The notes under the pieces are model-generated. The model was not told the DNA's origin and ran no database searches. It saw only the letters and a list, made by a program, of their open reading frames with translations. A DNA stretch of 64,000 bases from Galbibacter kalidii (lineage in GTDB: Bacteria > Bacteroidota > Bacteroidia > Flavobacteriales > Flavobacteriaceae): positions 1-64,000 of the forward strand of contig NZ_JAPFGA010000010.1 in NCBI RefSeq assembly GCF_026241135.1. The letters are read 5' to 3'. This document shows positions 16,088 to 25,433 of this stretch, in pieces (position 1 is the first letter of the stretch; every line of letters begins with the position of its first letter). The translations under genes were made by a program, and so were the position numbers.

Positions 16088-18562
16088 CTACAGTCTTCTT
16101 CCGTGTTTTTTATAATTGCCATACATGGAGTGCTCATCAATTTTTTTGGTATTTCGACCAAACCAGTTTTTCATTCGGTTATAATCCAAAAAGTAAGTCA
16201 CCCGCAATGACAGGCTGTGTAGTTGTGGTTGGTCAAAAAGAACATCAAAATTACGGTCAAAACTACGGATGGATTCTTCCTGATAACTTTCAATAACATT
16301 GCGATACAACAAAGTCAATTGACTTCCCGGAGCAAACCACCAAGAGAAACGGAGATCAATATTCCAATTGTTAAAAGTAGTATTGTGATTCATATCATAA
16401 CCCGGATTTTCCAAAAGGTCTCCGTTATCTGCCAAGGTAAAGAACCGCTGGTAACTTACTTCGGAATAATAATGCCGGAAAGAAAGGTTCAAAGCAGCTT
16501 TATTATTAAAAATATACTGGGATTCAATAGCGTTTATGATGGTGTTCCGGTCCCTTTGTCCAAAGATGATATCATCCTCCAGATTATTAACATAACCGCG
16601 GTCTTCATTGTTCAGGATTATATCCGTGCTTAAAAATAGTTTCCATTTATCAGAAAAACGATAACGCGGGAAGAATCCAATATTTTTTTCATCCCTCCAT
16701 CCTTCACTGTACACATACCAATCATAAACTATTTCAAAAGCAAACTTTTTTCTGAAATCCGTATTAAACCACGCCCAACCATCATAATAACTCGGCACTT
16801 TTACATACCTCCCCTCTTGACGGGGCTCATAAATATCATTTTCACCAAACGGCATAGTTTCAAACCCGCCGCCAAAAGACAAAAACTTTTTAGTGGTAAA
16901 GCTGGAATTAAAATTGAATTCAAAATAACTATACAAATCGGGTTCCAGCCGTCTTGTATAATTCAGGTTAAAATTCAAGAATAAGTTATTAAGGTTTCCC
17001 TTTGGTTTTAAGTACCGATAACCGTAATACCCATAATAGTTAATGTAATTTGTCCTGCCGGTATAGCCCAAATCGTCAATATTGTAGTCTTTTGTCCTGA
17101 GGTTGATTTCTCCTGACATGCGATGTTTTCCACTTATTTTAGATAGACCAGCTCCTCCTTCAGTCCCAAATTTGGTTTCACCGTTCATTACCCAGCTCCC
17201 TTCTGCCCTGCCCCAATATCTCATGGTATTTTTTTTATTGGTAAGATCCAGATAAAGTCCGGTAGCATTAGCATCCCGGAAATTGCCTTCGCGGGTTACA
17301 TTGGTATTGACCAAAGAAACAGAGGAATTATCGCCAAAGCGCTGATCGAGTACAAACACATTATAATTGGCTAAAGGCTCCACCATAACATCGCGGGTTT
17401 CATTGCTTACGGTATCTCTTACATCGGCATAGGTACGCTCGGTAATCCCGTTAAAAAAGCCAATTCCCAGACCCTTATCGGTACGCCCCGAAACTTTCAC
17501 TGCATTGAGCAAATCTACCGTTTGGGGATAATAGGTTAGCTCTTCATTTCCCTCCAATTGAACTTCACTTATCGGAGCATTTCCCACCCTTCGGGAATAA
17601 AACAAATTTCCTTTATTGAAAAGTTCCGTTCCTTCGGTAAAAAAAGGGCGTTGTTCATCATACTGAACCTCAAAAGCTGAAAGATTAAGTACCCGTTCGT
17701 CAAATTTGGTCTGACCAAAATCAGGAATCAAAATCATATCTAGAGTAAAGCCATCAGTAATTCCATACTTAAGGTCCATCCCTCCGTTAAAGCTCACATC
17801 TGATTCCCCGTCGAAACTGGTTGCATAAGTAGAAAAATAAGGTTGAAAAGAAAGGCGTGTGGGTGCGTCTATATTTTTAATATTATGGATCTCTCCGTCA
17901 TAAATAGAGTAAGAGCCTTTACTGTTATCCACATGATTCCAGCTGTATCTTGTATTGGCCCTTTTAAATTCACGCTCCATATTCAAACCCCATGTTTGCA
18001 CTTCCTTTTCCGGAAACCTAAGCTGTGAATATGGAATAAATATTTCTGCCACCCAGTGATCTTCATTGATTTTAACACCGCTTTCCCAAACAGCATTCCA
18101 TGATTTGTCCTCACCATTGTCACTGGTCATTTTGGAGTCCCATTGAACTCCTGCAGCGGTTACCACAAATTCAAAACTCTGTTGACGGTCATTATATCCG
18201 TTAAGCAGAACAAAAAAGAAATCATCATACCCAATCTGGTCACGTTCCGTCAGTTCCTTTGCAATTTTTTCAGGGGAAGGGTCATTCATTATGGCACCAA
18301 AATAAATACCCAGATCATTATACACTATTTTAACTTCGGTTTTTAAACTATCGGGTATAGGGCGACCGTTATTGGGTGTACGTTCTACAAATTTATCGGC
18401 TATAGGAGCATCTAACCAAAAAGCTTCGTCCAGAACACCATCTATTTTAGGAACCTGATCGATACGAAGAACATTTATTTTTTTTCTGGGAATTGTATCT
18501 GTCTCCTGTGCAGTCACCAACTGCACACAAACAAGGAGAATAATTATCGTTGTAAGCCTCAT
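16088..18562 (-). CDS. DUF5916 protein with CBM9-like N-terminal domain
   Basis: 824 residues. A signal peptide (MRLTTIIILLVCVQLVTAQ) precedes a carbohydrate-binding-family-9-like domain at about 35-220 (PKIDGVLDEAFW is its usual start). A long C-terminal DUF5916 region with alternating aromatic/polar strands (YFSTYATSF, RPFFTEGTELF, LFYSRRVG) suggests an outer-membrane beta-barrel or barrel-like surface protein. The function of the family is not established; the N-terminal domain points to sugar or glycan contact. It is monocistronic, convergent with the M61 gene. Confidence 0.85.
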   Translation of the reverse strand: MRLTTIIILLVCVQLVTAQETDTIPRKKINVLRIDQVPKIDGVLDEAFWLDAPIADKFVERTPNNGRPIPDSLKTEVKIVYNDLGIYFGAIMNDPSPEKIAKELTERDQIGYDDFFFVLLNGYNDRQQSFEFVVTAAGVQWDSKMTSDNGEDKSWNAVWESGVKINEDHWVAEIFIPYSQLRFPEKEVQTWGLNMEREFKRANTRYSWNHVDNSKGSYSIYDGEIHNIKNIDAPTRLSFQPYFSTYATSFDGESDVSFNGGMDLKYGITDGFTLDMILIPDFGQTKFDERVLNLSAFEVQYDEQRPFFTEGTELFNKGNLFYSRRVGNAPISEVQLEGNEELTYYPQTVDLLNAVKVSGRTDKGLGIGFFNGITERTYADVRDTVSNETRDVMVEPLANYNVFVLDQRFGDNSSVSLVNTNVTREGNFRDANATGLYLDLTNKKNTMRYWGRAEGSWVMNGETKFGTEGGAGLSKISGKHRMSGEINLRTKDYNIDDLGYTGRTNYINYYGYYGYRYLKPKGNLNNLFLNFNLNYTRRLEPDLYSYFEFNFNSSFTTKKFLSFGGGFETMPFGENDIYEPRQEGRYVKVPSYYDGWAWFNTDFRKKFAFEIVYDWYVYSEGWRDEKNIGFFPRYRFSDKWKLFLSTDIILNNEDRGYVNNLEDDIIFGQRDRNTIINAIESQYIFNNKAALNLSFRHYYSEVSYQRFFTLADNGDLLENPGYDMNHNTTFNNWNIDLRFSWWFAPGSQLTLLYRNVIESYQEESIRSFDRNFDVLFDQPQLHSLSLRVTYFLDYNRMKNWFGRNTKKIDEHSMYGNYKKHGRRL

Positions 18563-18704
18563 TTAGTATTAATATACATTTCTTTTTTATAAAGACTCTG
18601 CAAAATTTAAAATGTTACAGTTGTAGCGGAAGTAAAATATATTATATAAACAAGTGCAATTGGGAAGTATTTTCTACAATAATCTTATAAAAGCTCCCTG
18701 AAAA

Positions 18705-18896
18705 CAACAATTCATTGTCGACTTGGATGTCATCCTTGCAAAGCGAAAAATGAAAAGCAATGAACTTGCTGGAAAAATAGGCATTACAATCGCTAATTTA
18801 TTAATCCTAAAAACGGAAAATGCCAAGGGAATTCGATTTTCTACCTTGGAAGAATCGGATTGTCAATCGGGGAATATTCTAGCATATAACAAGTAA
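18705..18896 (+). pseudogene. Remnant of a YozG-like XRE-family HTH regulator
   Basis: An in-frame stretch reads VDLDVILAKRKMKSNELAGKIG, then ITIANLLILKTENAKGIRFSTLEESDCQ and a tail, ending at 18896. Small Cro/C1-type regulators of this family usually begin with an ATG three codons earlier and carry about eight more residues (an AICKAL-like helix) between the 'STLE' and 'DCQPG' parts. Here the ATG is absent (TTC/ATT instead, stop upstream) and those residues are missing. The remaining part of the 394-bp gap (18563-18704, 18897-18956) shows nothing recognisable. A copy of its 3' end lies at 21780-21807. Confidence 0.65.
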
Positions 18897-18956
18897 AAAC
18901 TGTTGTCAATTTTGCAGTCGCGGCTGGACTTTCTTCAGATTACGACTGATTGTTAA

Positions 18957-20255
18957 TCAAAATATTACCTTGTCTGTAGCTCCTTTTAACCATGTGTTTC
19001 TTACTGCTCCCAAACCATTAAATCGGTATTGTATCCCCACTATTTCAGTAGGTTTGTTGGATATTTGAGCCGTATACACATGTCCATCGTCTATGTAAAA
19101 TTTCATTACTCCATCTTTACATATTACTTTCAGCTTTGTCCATTCTTTTGGATTGCACCCAAAACCGCTCAAATCTTCCTTGTTGCTGTGGACATTGTAT
19201 CCATAAGCAAACAAATAGAGATCGCCTATACAACCCTTATTAACAAGGGGCACGATAAGGACATCATTTTTTGCATGAAGTAAAACTTCAACTCTTTGGC
19301 AAGGATTTGTGCCATTGACATAGTCATTCTTAAGTTCAGTTTCAAAGGTAAAATCATTTGTCATAATTCCCTTAATATCTTTCTGGTTAAAAAATCTAAT
19401 CTTTGGGGGTGAAAGATTGGGCTTTATATGATACTTATCGAGAACTTCTTTCGTAACAGCAACAGTATTGCGAGGCTCGAGAATATCAGCTTGTTTAAAA
19501 TACAGAGGCTCTATACTTTTATTGGATTCTACCAAGCCAAGCCAACCTTCGGTTTTTATATGTATATCATGTTCAAGAATGATATCGCTGCCGACAATCA
19601 GTTTAGCACGAAAGTATCCGGGATAATAATAAATACTGGAATGATGCCTGTTATTTTTGTTAACCAGTGCTTTACGACGTGTATCCCAGCTTTGGGAGAT
19701 ATAAACAGAGTCTTGTTCATTTGCTACCGATGCGTCATAATCAAATACGACAGAGTTGGGCACACCTTCTGTCAATATCGTTTTAGAAGAAAAGCTGTAA
19801 GCCGAAGGGTCTCTCTCGGGTTCCCTTGAAAAAAAATTAACTACGATAAATCCCACAAGTATGAGAAAAGCAAGAAAGAATATAATTTTTTCCCACGTAA
19901 AGTGCCTTCCTTTTTTTGCCGGTCTTTGGTTTTCAGTAACAGATTGAATTTCGTTTCTTGACGTAATTGATTCTTCATCTTCTAACGAATTCATAAATAC
20001 ACGCCAGTCCTCAAAACCCACAAATTGAGCTAATGTATTTAACGTTGTCAATGAAGGCGTGCTTTTGTATTCAACCCGCCCAAAAACCCGTTTTAGGGTA
20101 GATACACTAAGCATCACGCCTGTTTTGTCCTGTACCATCCCTGCAAGTTTGTCAAAATCGTAATTGTTCCAACCTCTACTTTCGCCCCATTGTAAATGTT
20201 CTTCAATCAAAAGTTTGAGTTGTCGAAATGCGTTTAATTGCTTAAAGTCAGTCAT
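18957..20255 (-). CDS. Membrane-anchored DNA-binding protein with extracytoplasmic sensory region
   Basis: 432 residues. An N-terminal cytoplasmic helical domain (1-95; DKLAGMVQDKTGVMLSVSTL, KRVFGRVEYKSTPSLTTLNTLAQFVGFEDW) is a Bacteroidetes HTH-type module. A single membrane helix follows at 124-142, then a periplasmic or surface part of about 285 residues. Its last 170 residues (FTFETELKNDY, CQRVEVLLHAKND, WTKLKVICKDGVMKFYIDD) resemble LamG/concanavalin-like beta-sandwich sensor domains. It probably senses a ligand outside and acts on DNA directly. It is divergent from a secreted protein with a similar beta-sandwich, 106 bp between starts, suggesting mutual regulation. This architecture is recognised, but no function is known. 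Confidence 0.75.
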   Translation of the reverse strand: MTDFKQLNAFRQLKLLIEEHLQWGESRGWNNYDFDKLAGMVQDKTGVMLSVSTLKRVFGRVEYKSTPSLTTLNTLAQFVGFEDWRVFMNSLEDEESITSRNEIQSVTENQRPAKKGRHFTWEKIIFFLAFLILVGFIVVNFFSREPERDPSAYSFSSKTILTEGVPNSVVFDYDASVANEQDSVYISQSWDTRRKALVNKNNRHHSSIYYYPGYFRAKLIVGSDIILEHDIHIKTEGWLGLVESNKSIEPLYFKQADILEPRNTVAVTKEVLDKYHIKPNLSPPKIRFFNQKDIKGIMTNDFTFETELKNDYVNGTNPCQRVEVLLHAKNDVLIVPLVNKGCIGDLYLFAYGYNVHSNKEDLSGFGCNPKEWTKLKVICKDGVMKFYIDDGHVYTAQISNKPTEIVGIQYRFNGLGAVRNTWLKGATDKVIF

Positions 20256-20361
20256 AGTCGGCTATAAATTGTCCCTTGGACTCATTATGAACGATCTTGA
20301 ACCAATTTTGGATGTGTTAAAAGACCAGAACATAACAAATTTGATGAAAACCTTTTTAAAA

Positions 20362-21774
20362 ATGAAAAAAATTATTGCAATTGTTGTGCTATTGCTAGGA
20401 ATAGCATTTCAAAGTTATCCACAGAAGAAACAAACAAAGTCTGCAACTGAAACCGTAGTTGAATTAACTCCAAAAAAATGGGGTTTTAAGGAAGGAAAAG
20501 TAGCCTTTTTAAAATATAAAGGACGGGATGTAATGAAAATTAATTCCGAGTCCGGCTATGTAGTACTGAAAGACTTTATTTTTAAAGATGGTATTATCGA
20601 ATACGATATTGAGCCGATATTACCAACGTTTGCCCTAGCGGTTTATTTCCATCGAAAAGACGAAAAAGAGCAGGAAATTGTATATCTAAGAGCTCCGAAA
20701 ATTGGCAATCCTTATGCCAACGAAGGCATACAATATTGTCCTTATTTAGATGGCGTGAATATGTGGGATATGTACCCACAATATCAGGCCCCGAGTAATG
20801 CAAAACAAGGACAGTGGAACCATGTTAAACTCGTGATTTCCGGTAAGCAGATGAATGTATTTGTCAACAACAAACTGGTTTTGGGAATACCCGAATTGGA
20901 AGGCCGGGAAACAGAGGGTGGTATTGCGTTTACAGGGTCCTCTTATATCAGCCATTTAAAAATTAAACCCGGGGAAACCGAAGGCCTCTCTCCATCCGAA
21001 GGGACGGATCTTACAAGACATGAATCTAACTACATTCGTAACTGGTCGATAACACAGGCGAGCGAATTGCCTACAGGAACAGAACCTACAACATTATTAT
21101 CAATTCCTAAAAATGAGACATTTACTGAAAAGATTGATGCCGAGCGAAATGGTCTTGTTAATCTTACACGCCACTTTGGGAATAGCGATAAGCGAAGACT
21201 GGCATGGCTGAAAGCAACTATCATAACCAAAAAGCCCATAAAGACCAATCTGCAATTGGGTTTTAGCGATGAAATATGGGTTTACTTAAATGATAAAATT
21301 ACGTATACAGACAAAAATATTTTCCCACAGAATATGAAAAAATACCCTAATGGGAGAATCTCAGTCCAAAACGGGAGTACAGAGCTAAACCTAAAACAAG
21401 GCAAAAACGAGTTGCTCATTGGGGTAGCAAATGATTTTTATGGTTGGGGTATTATTACCAGGCTTGAAAACACAAAAGGGGTAGAGGAAATTACGGCCTA
21501 CAAGGCTCCTCCAAAAATCGCTATTGAAAACATAAAGCAATATATTGGTACGTATGCTACTTCTGATAAATCCTCTAAACTTATTTTTACTCAAAGTAAT
21601 GGAGATTTGACAGTACAGATGTCGGGCCAACCTCCAATACTACTAAGCCATCTGGGAAACAATCTTTTCGAAGTAGGGTTAGGTATAGAACTTCAATTCG
21701 ATTCCCAAACCAAACATGTAATATTAAAAGAAAACGGATTCGACTTGGAATATACGAAGGAGCAGGAAAAATAA
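20362..21774 (+). CDS. Secreted protein: LamG-like domain, jelly-roll middle, DUF3471-like C-terminus
   Basis: The start at 20362 gives a clean signal peptide (MKKIIAIVVLLLGIAFQSYPQ); ATGs at 20344 and 20287 are possible but would bury it. About 470 residues. Residues 30-190 look like a LamG/DUF1080-type sandwich (GIIEYDIEP, VYFHRKDEKE, GQWNHVKLVISGKQMNVFVNN). Residues 215-375 resemble a galactose-binding-like jelly roll (WVYLNDKI, LKQGKNELLIGVAN). The end (YIGTYATSDKSSKLIFTQS..QPPILLSHLGNNLFE) resembles DUF3471. No catalytic motif was seen, so binding is likelier than catalysis. It is paired divergently with the membrane-anchored regulator. Confidence 0.7.
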   Translation: MKKIIAIVVLLLGIAFQSYPQKKQTKSATETVVELTPKKWGFKEGKVAFLKYKGRDVMKINSESGYVVLKDFIFKDGIIEYDIEPILPTFALAVYFHRKDEKEQEIVYLRAPKIGNPYANEGIQYCPYLDGVNMWDMYPQYQAPSNAKQGQWNHVKLVISGKQMNVFVNNKLVLGIPELEGRETEGGIAFTGSSYISHLKIKPGETEGLSPSEGTDLTRHESNYIRNWSITQASELPTGTEPTTLLSIPKNETFTEKIDAERNGLVNLTRHFGNSDKRRLAWLKATIITKKPIKTNLQLGFSDEIWVYLNDKITYTDKNIFPQNMKKYPNGRISVQNGSTELNLKQGKNELLIGVANDFYGWGIITRLENTKGVEEITAYKAPPKIAIENIKQYIGTYATSDKSSKLIFTQSNGDLTVQMSGQPPILLSHLGNNLFEVGLGIELQFDSQTKHVILKENGFDLEYTKEQEK

Positions 21775-21779
21775 ATTTA

Positions 21780-21807
21780 GATTGCCAACCGGGGATATTT
21801 TAGCATA
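21780..21807 (+). repeat. Second copy of the HTH 3'-end fragment
   Basis: GATTGCCAACCGGGGATATT followed by TTAGCATA matches 18858-18886 except for three substitutions and one missing base. It encodes the DCQPG-type end of the YozG-like HTH family. The two copies are direct repeats bracketing the regulator/secreted-protein pair. Confidence 0.7.
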
Positions 21808-21820
21808 CATGTGAATAAAA

Positions 21821-21850
21821 AAAGCGCCACAGCATTCAGTGTGGCGCTTT
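21821..21850. terminator. Hairpin between the secreted-protein gene and atpC
   Basis: AAAGCGCCACA / TGTGGCGCTTT, an 11-bp perfect stem with an 8-nt loop, preceded by a run of A and followed by T/A-rich sequence. It is placed to terminate both the plus-strand gene and the minus-strand atpD-atpC transcript. Confidence 0.85.
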
Positions 21851-21871
21851 AAATATATTTTATTATGTAAA

Positions 21872-22150
21872 TTAATCTGCTAAAACTATCACTTTATTGT
21901 TGTTCATTTCTACAGTTCCGCTAGTGATAGACAATACGGTTTCCCCATTTTCCCCTTTTGAAAATTTATCGGTAAACTCTTTAGCAATCGTAATATCACC
22001 ATAAATTTTCACCTTTCCTTTTCCTAGAAGGGAAACAATAGGTGCGTGATTGTCCAACATTTGAAACTCACCGTCCACTCCCGGCACAGCTATCGAAGTA
22101 ACTTCACCTTTGTATAATGTAGCTTCGGGTGATACTATTTCTAAATACAT
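21872..22150 (-). CDS. atpC: ATP synthase F1 epsilon subunit (short form)
   Basis: The start at 22150 (MYLEIVSPEATLYKGEV) is preferred over an upstream in-frame ATG at 22198, whose 16 extra codons come from a (TTGTTTG)-like low-complexity stretch. The 92-residue product covers only the N-terminal beta-sandwich, with GVDGEFQMLDNHAPIVSLLGKG. The C-terminal helical hairpin that inhibits the enzyme in other bacteria is absent, as is common in Bacteroidetes. Part of the F1 rotor stalk. It is downstream of atpD; the other atp genes are not in the window. Confidence 0.93.
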   Translation of the reverse strand: MYLEIVSPEATLYKGEVTSIAVPGVDGEFQMLDNHAPIVSLLGKGKVKIYGDITIAKEFTDKFSKGENGETVLSITSGTVEMNNNKVIVLAD

Positions 22151-22224
22151 ATACTTAGTTGTTTGTTGTTTGTTGTTCGTTGTTGGTTTTTCTGTCAACC
22201 ATCAACCAACAACCATAAACCAAA

Positions 22225-23736
<1,512 letters not shown>

Positions 23737-23817
23737 TTAAGTGTTTAATGTTAAGCTTATTATTTGCTGAAAAAAGTTCTAAAAACACTTCGTTAAAAGA
23801 AGCTTTTTTTCGCGCTG

Positions 23818-23825
23818 CAAAGATA
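23818..23825 (-). promoter_or_regulatory. -7 promoter box of atpD
   Basis: On the minus strand it reads TATCTTTG, an exact match to the Bacteroidetes TAnnTTTG box, about 85 nt before the atpD start. A T/A-rich stretch precedes it. Confidence 0.55.
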
Positions 23826-23890
23826 TATTTTTAATTAAAAAAACACTCCTAATTCAACATTTTTTTTCTTCTTTTAAATATACGCCCTCA

Positions 23891-25417
23891 TTAAGGTAAT
23901 GTCTCAGGATAAATAATGTTATAATCTACTGCTTTTAAACGAGGTAACACTGCATTGTATTTGGCTTCAATTGCATCAATGAATTTATTGGCAACAAAAG
24001 CATTGCCTCTGGCCGTAAGATGAATTCCGTCAAGAGAAAAGATTCCTCCAAACACCAAATCCCCGTTTAAGCCAAACTCATCAAAAGCAACTCCGTTTTG
24101 TGCCACTTCATTCAAAATAGTATTTGCATCCACCACAGCCAAGTCATTTTGTCCTGCCACAGCAGATATTGTTTCGTTATATGCTGTAACAGCCGTTGTT
24201 ACAATTGCCTGTTCACTGGGGATAAGCACTGCATTATCCCGTAACGGGTAGGTAACCCCTATGGTATTGAATGGTGCCGGGATTCCTCCCTGTTCTGCTC
24301 CGATAATAGATGATGTTGGCAAAGTGATCAAGTCTGATTCCGTAGCATGCCTTGCTTGTCCGTACAACGCAGCCATCAATCCTGCCTGATCAGCCGGAAC
24401 ACCTGCTCCTTGCAAAGCTGCATTCAACTGAGCCGATAGATCAGTAAGGTCTTCATCTTGTATCATCAACGGATTTGAATCTCCGGGAACCAAGTTTACA
24501 AGACGGTCACCCTCCCCTAAAGCTGTCAATATTTGTTTTACCGGACCGATAAGTTGTGCATTCAACTGTCCGGCTGTAGCTTCATCCAAAGGCACCGGGT
24601 TGTATGGAACCGTTGTCAGGTAAGGAATAGTCGTCACATTCGGGATATTGGACACAATTCCTTTTGCTCCGTTGGCTGCCAATGCACCAACCAAACTACT
24701 GTACACCTGCGCAAATACATTTGGGTCTGAAATATCGCTGCTTCCGTATGACGAAGGGTCTGGATTTCCTGTTTGGTCAACTCCTGTCCCTCCTGAAATT
24801 GCATAGCCCAATACATCGTTGTTTCCGATCCACAAGGTGAAAAAGCTTGGATTTTGGGAAACAGCATCCTGAATCACTGAAGCATTGGCTCCGGATGCAA
24901 AACGAGCGTAATACGGATTGGCCAACCCGGCTTGAACCCCGGCAACATTTCCGTAGCCTTCTGCCAACAAATGGAAACTCTTAGCTCCGGGAACCCCCAT
25001 ATTATTAAAAGGTCCTGACAAGGTTTGTGTTACTTCAGTAGTACCACTTCCCGGTAATCTCATCGGTGTTGAAGCAGCTACATTAAAATACAATCTGTTT
25101 TCAGTAATGGGAATTCCACCCAACAGTAGTCCCCCTAAATTATCATTCATAATAGGCTGAGTGAATTCACCCCCACCTGCCATAGAGAATTGCTGAGCCA
25201 AAAGATTGGGAAAAGAATTGGCTTGTGAAGCCGCAAAAAGGGCTCCGTCTGAATATCCTGCAGTGAGTGAGTTCCCTACTGCTACATAATTTGAAAAATC
25301 GGCTGATCCGGAAGAATACTCAATAACTGGTTCGCTTGGAGTAGCATCATCATCAGAACTACAGCTTACCAAACCTATGATCAATATTGAAAACAGCCAC
25401 CTATATATAGTCTTCAT
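23891..25417 (-). CDS. SGNH-type hydrolase lipoprotein next to a TonB receptor
   Basis: 508 residues with a lipoprotein signal (LIIGLVSCSSDDD, Cys near 19). SGNH-like blocks: VAVGNSLTAGY near 46 (Ser nucleophile; Asp of GDSL is Asn here), the NNMGVPGA glycine near 140, FTLWIGNNDVLGY near 195, and SLDGIHLTARGN near 465 for the Asp-x-x-His. Such long SGNH proteins next to a TonB-dependent receptor are common in flavobacteria; they may handle lipid or ester substrates at the cell surface. The start lies 16 bp after the receptor gene, so the two form an operon. Confidence 0.82.
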   Translation of the reverse strand: MKTIYRWLFSILIIGLVSCSSDDDATPSEPVIEYSSGSADFSNYVAVGNSLTAGYSDGALFAASQANSFPNLLAQQFSMAGGGEFTQPIMNDNLGGLLLGGIPITENRLYFNVAASTPMRLPGSGTTEVTQTLSGPFNNMGVPGAKSFHLLAEGYGNVAGVQAGLANPYYARFASGANASVIQDAVSQNPSFFTLWIGNNDVLGYAISGGTGVDQTGNPDPSSYGSSDISDPNVFAQVYSSLVGALAANGAKGIVSNIPNVTTIPYLTTVPYNPVPLDEATAGQLNAQLIGPVKQILTALGEGDRLVNLVPGDSNPLMIQDEDLTDLSAQLNAALQGAGVPADQAGLMAALYGQARHATESDLITLPTSSIIGAEQGGIPAPFNTIGVTYPLRDNAVLIPSEQAIVTTAVTAYNETISAVAGQNDLAVVDANTILNEVAQNGVAFDEFGLNGDLVFGGIFSLDGIHLTARGNAFVANKFIDAIEAKYNAVLPRLKAVDYNIIYPETLP

Positions 25418-25433
25418 TTCTTTTAAAGTTTAA

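Noticed and set aside
20164-20361. Upstream start for the secreted LamG-like protein
   Set aside because: It would overlap the divergent regulator gene and bury the signal peptide.
22151-22198. Longer N-terminus for atpC
   Set aside because: The extra codons derive from a low-complexity TTGTTTG-type stretch; epsilon subunits start at the MYLEIV-type strand.
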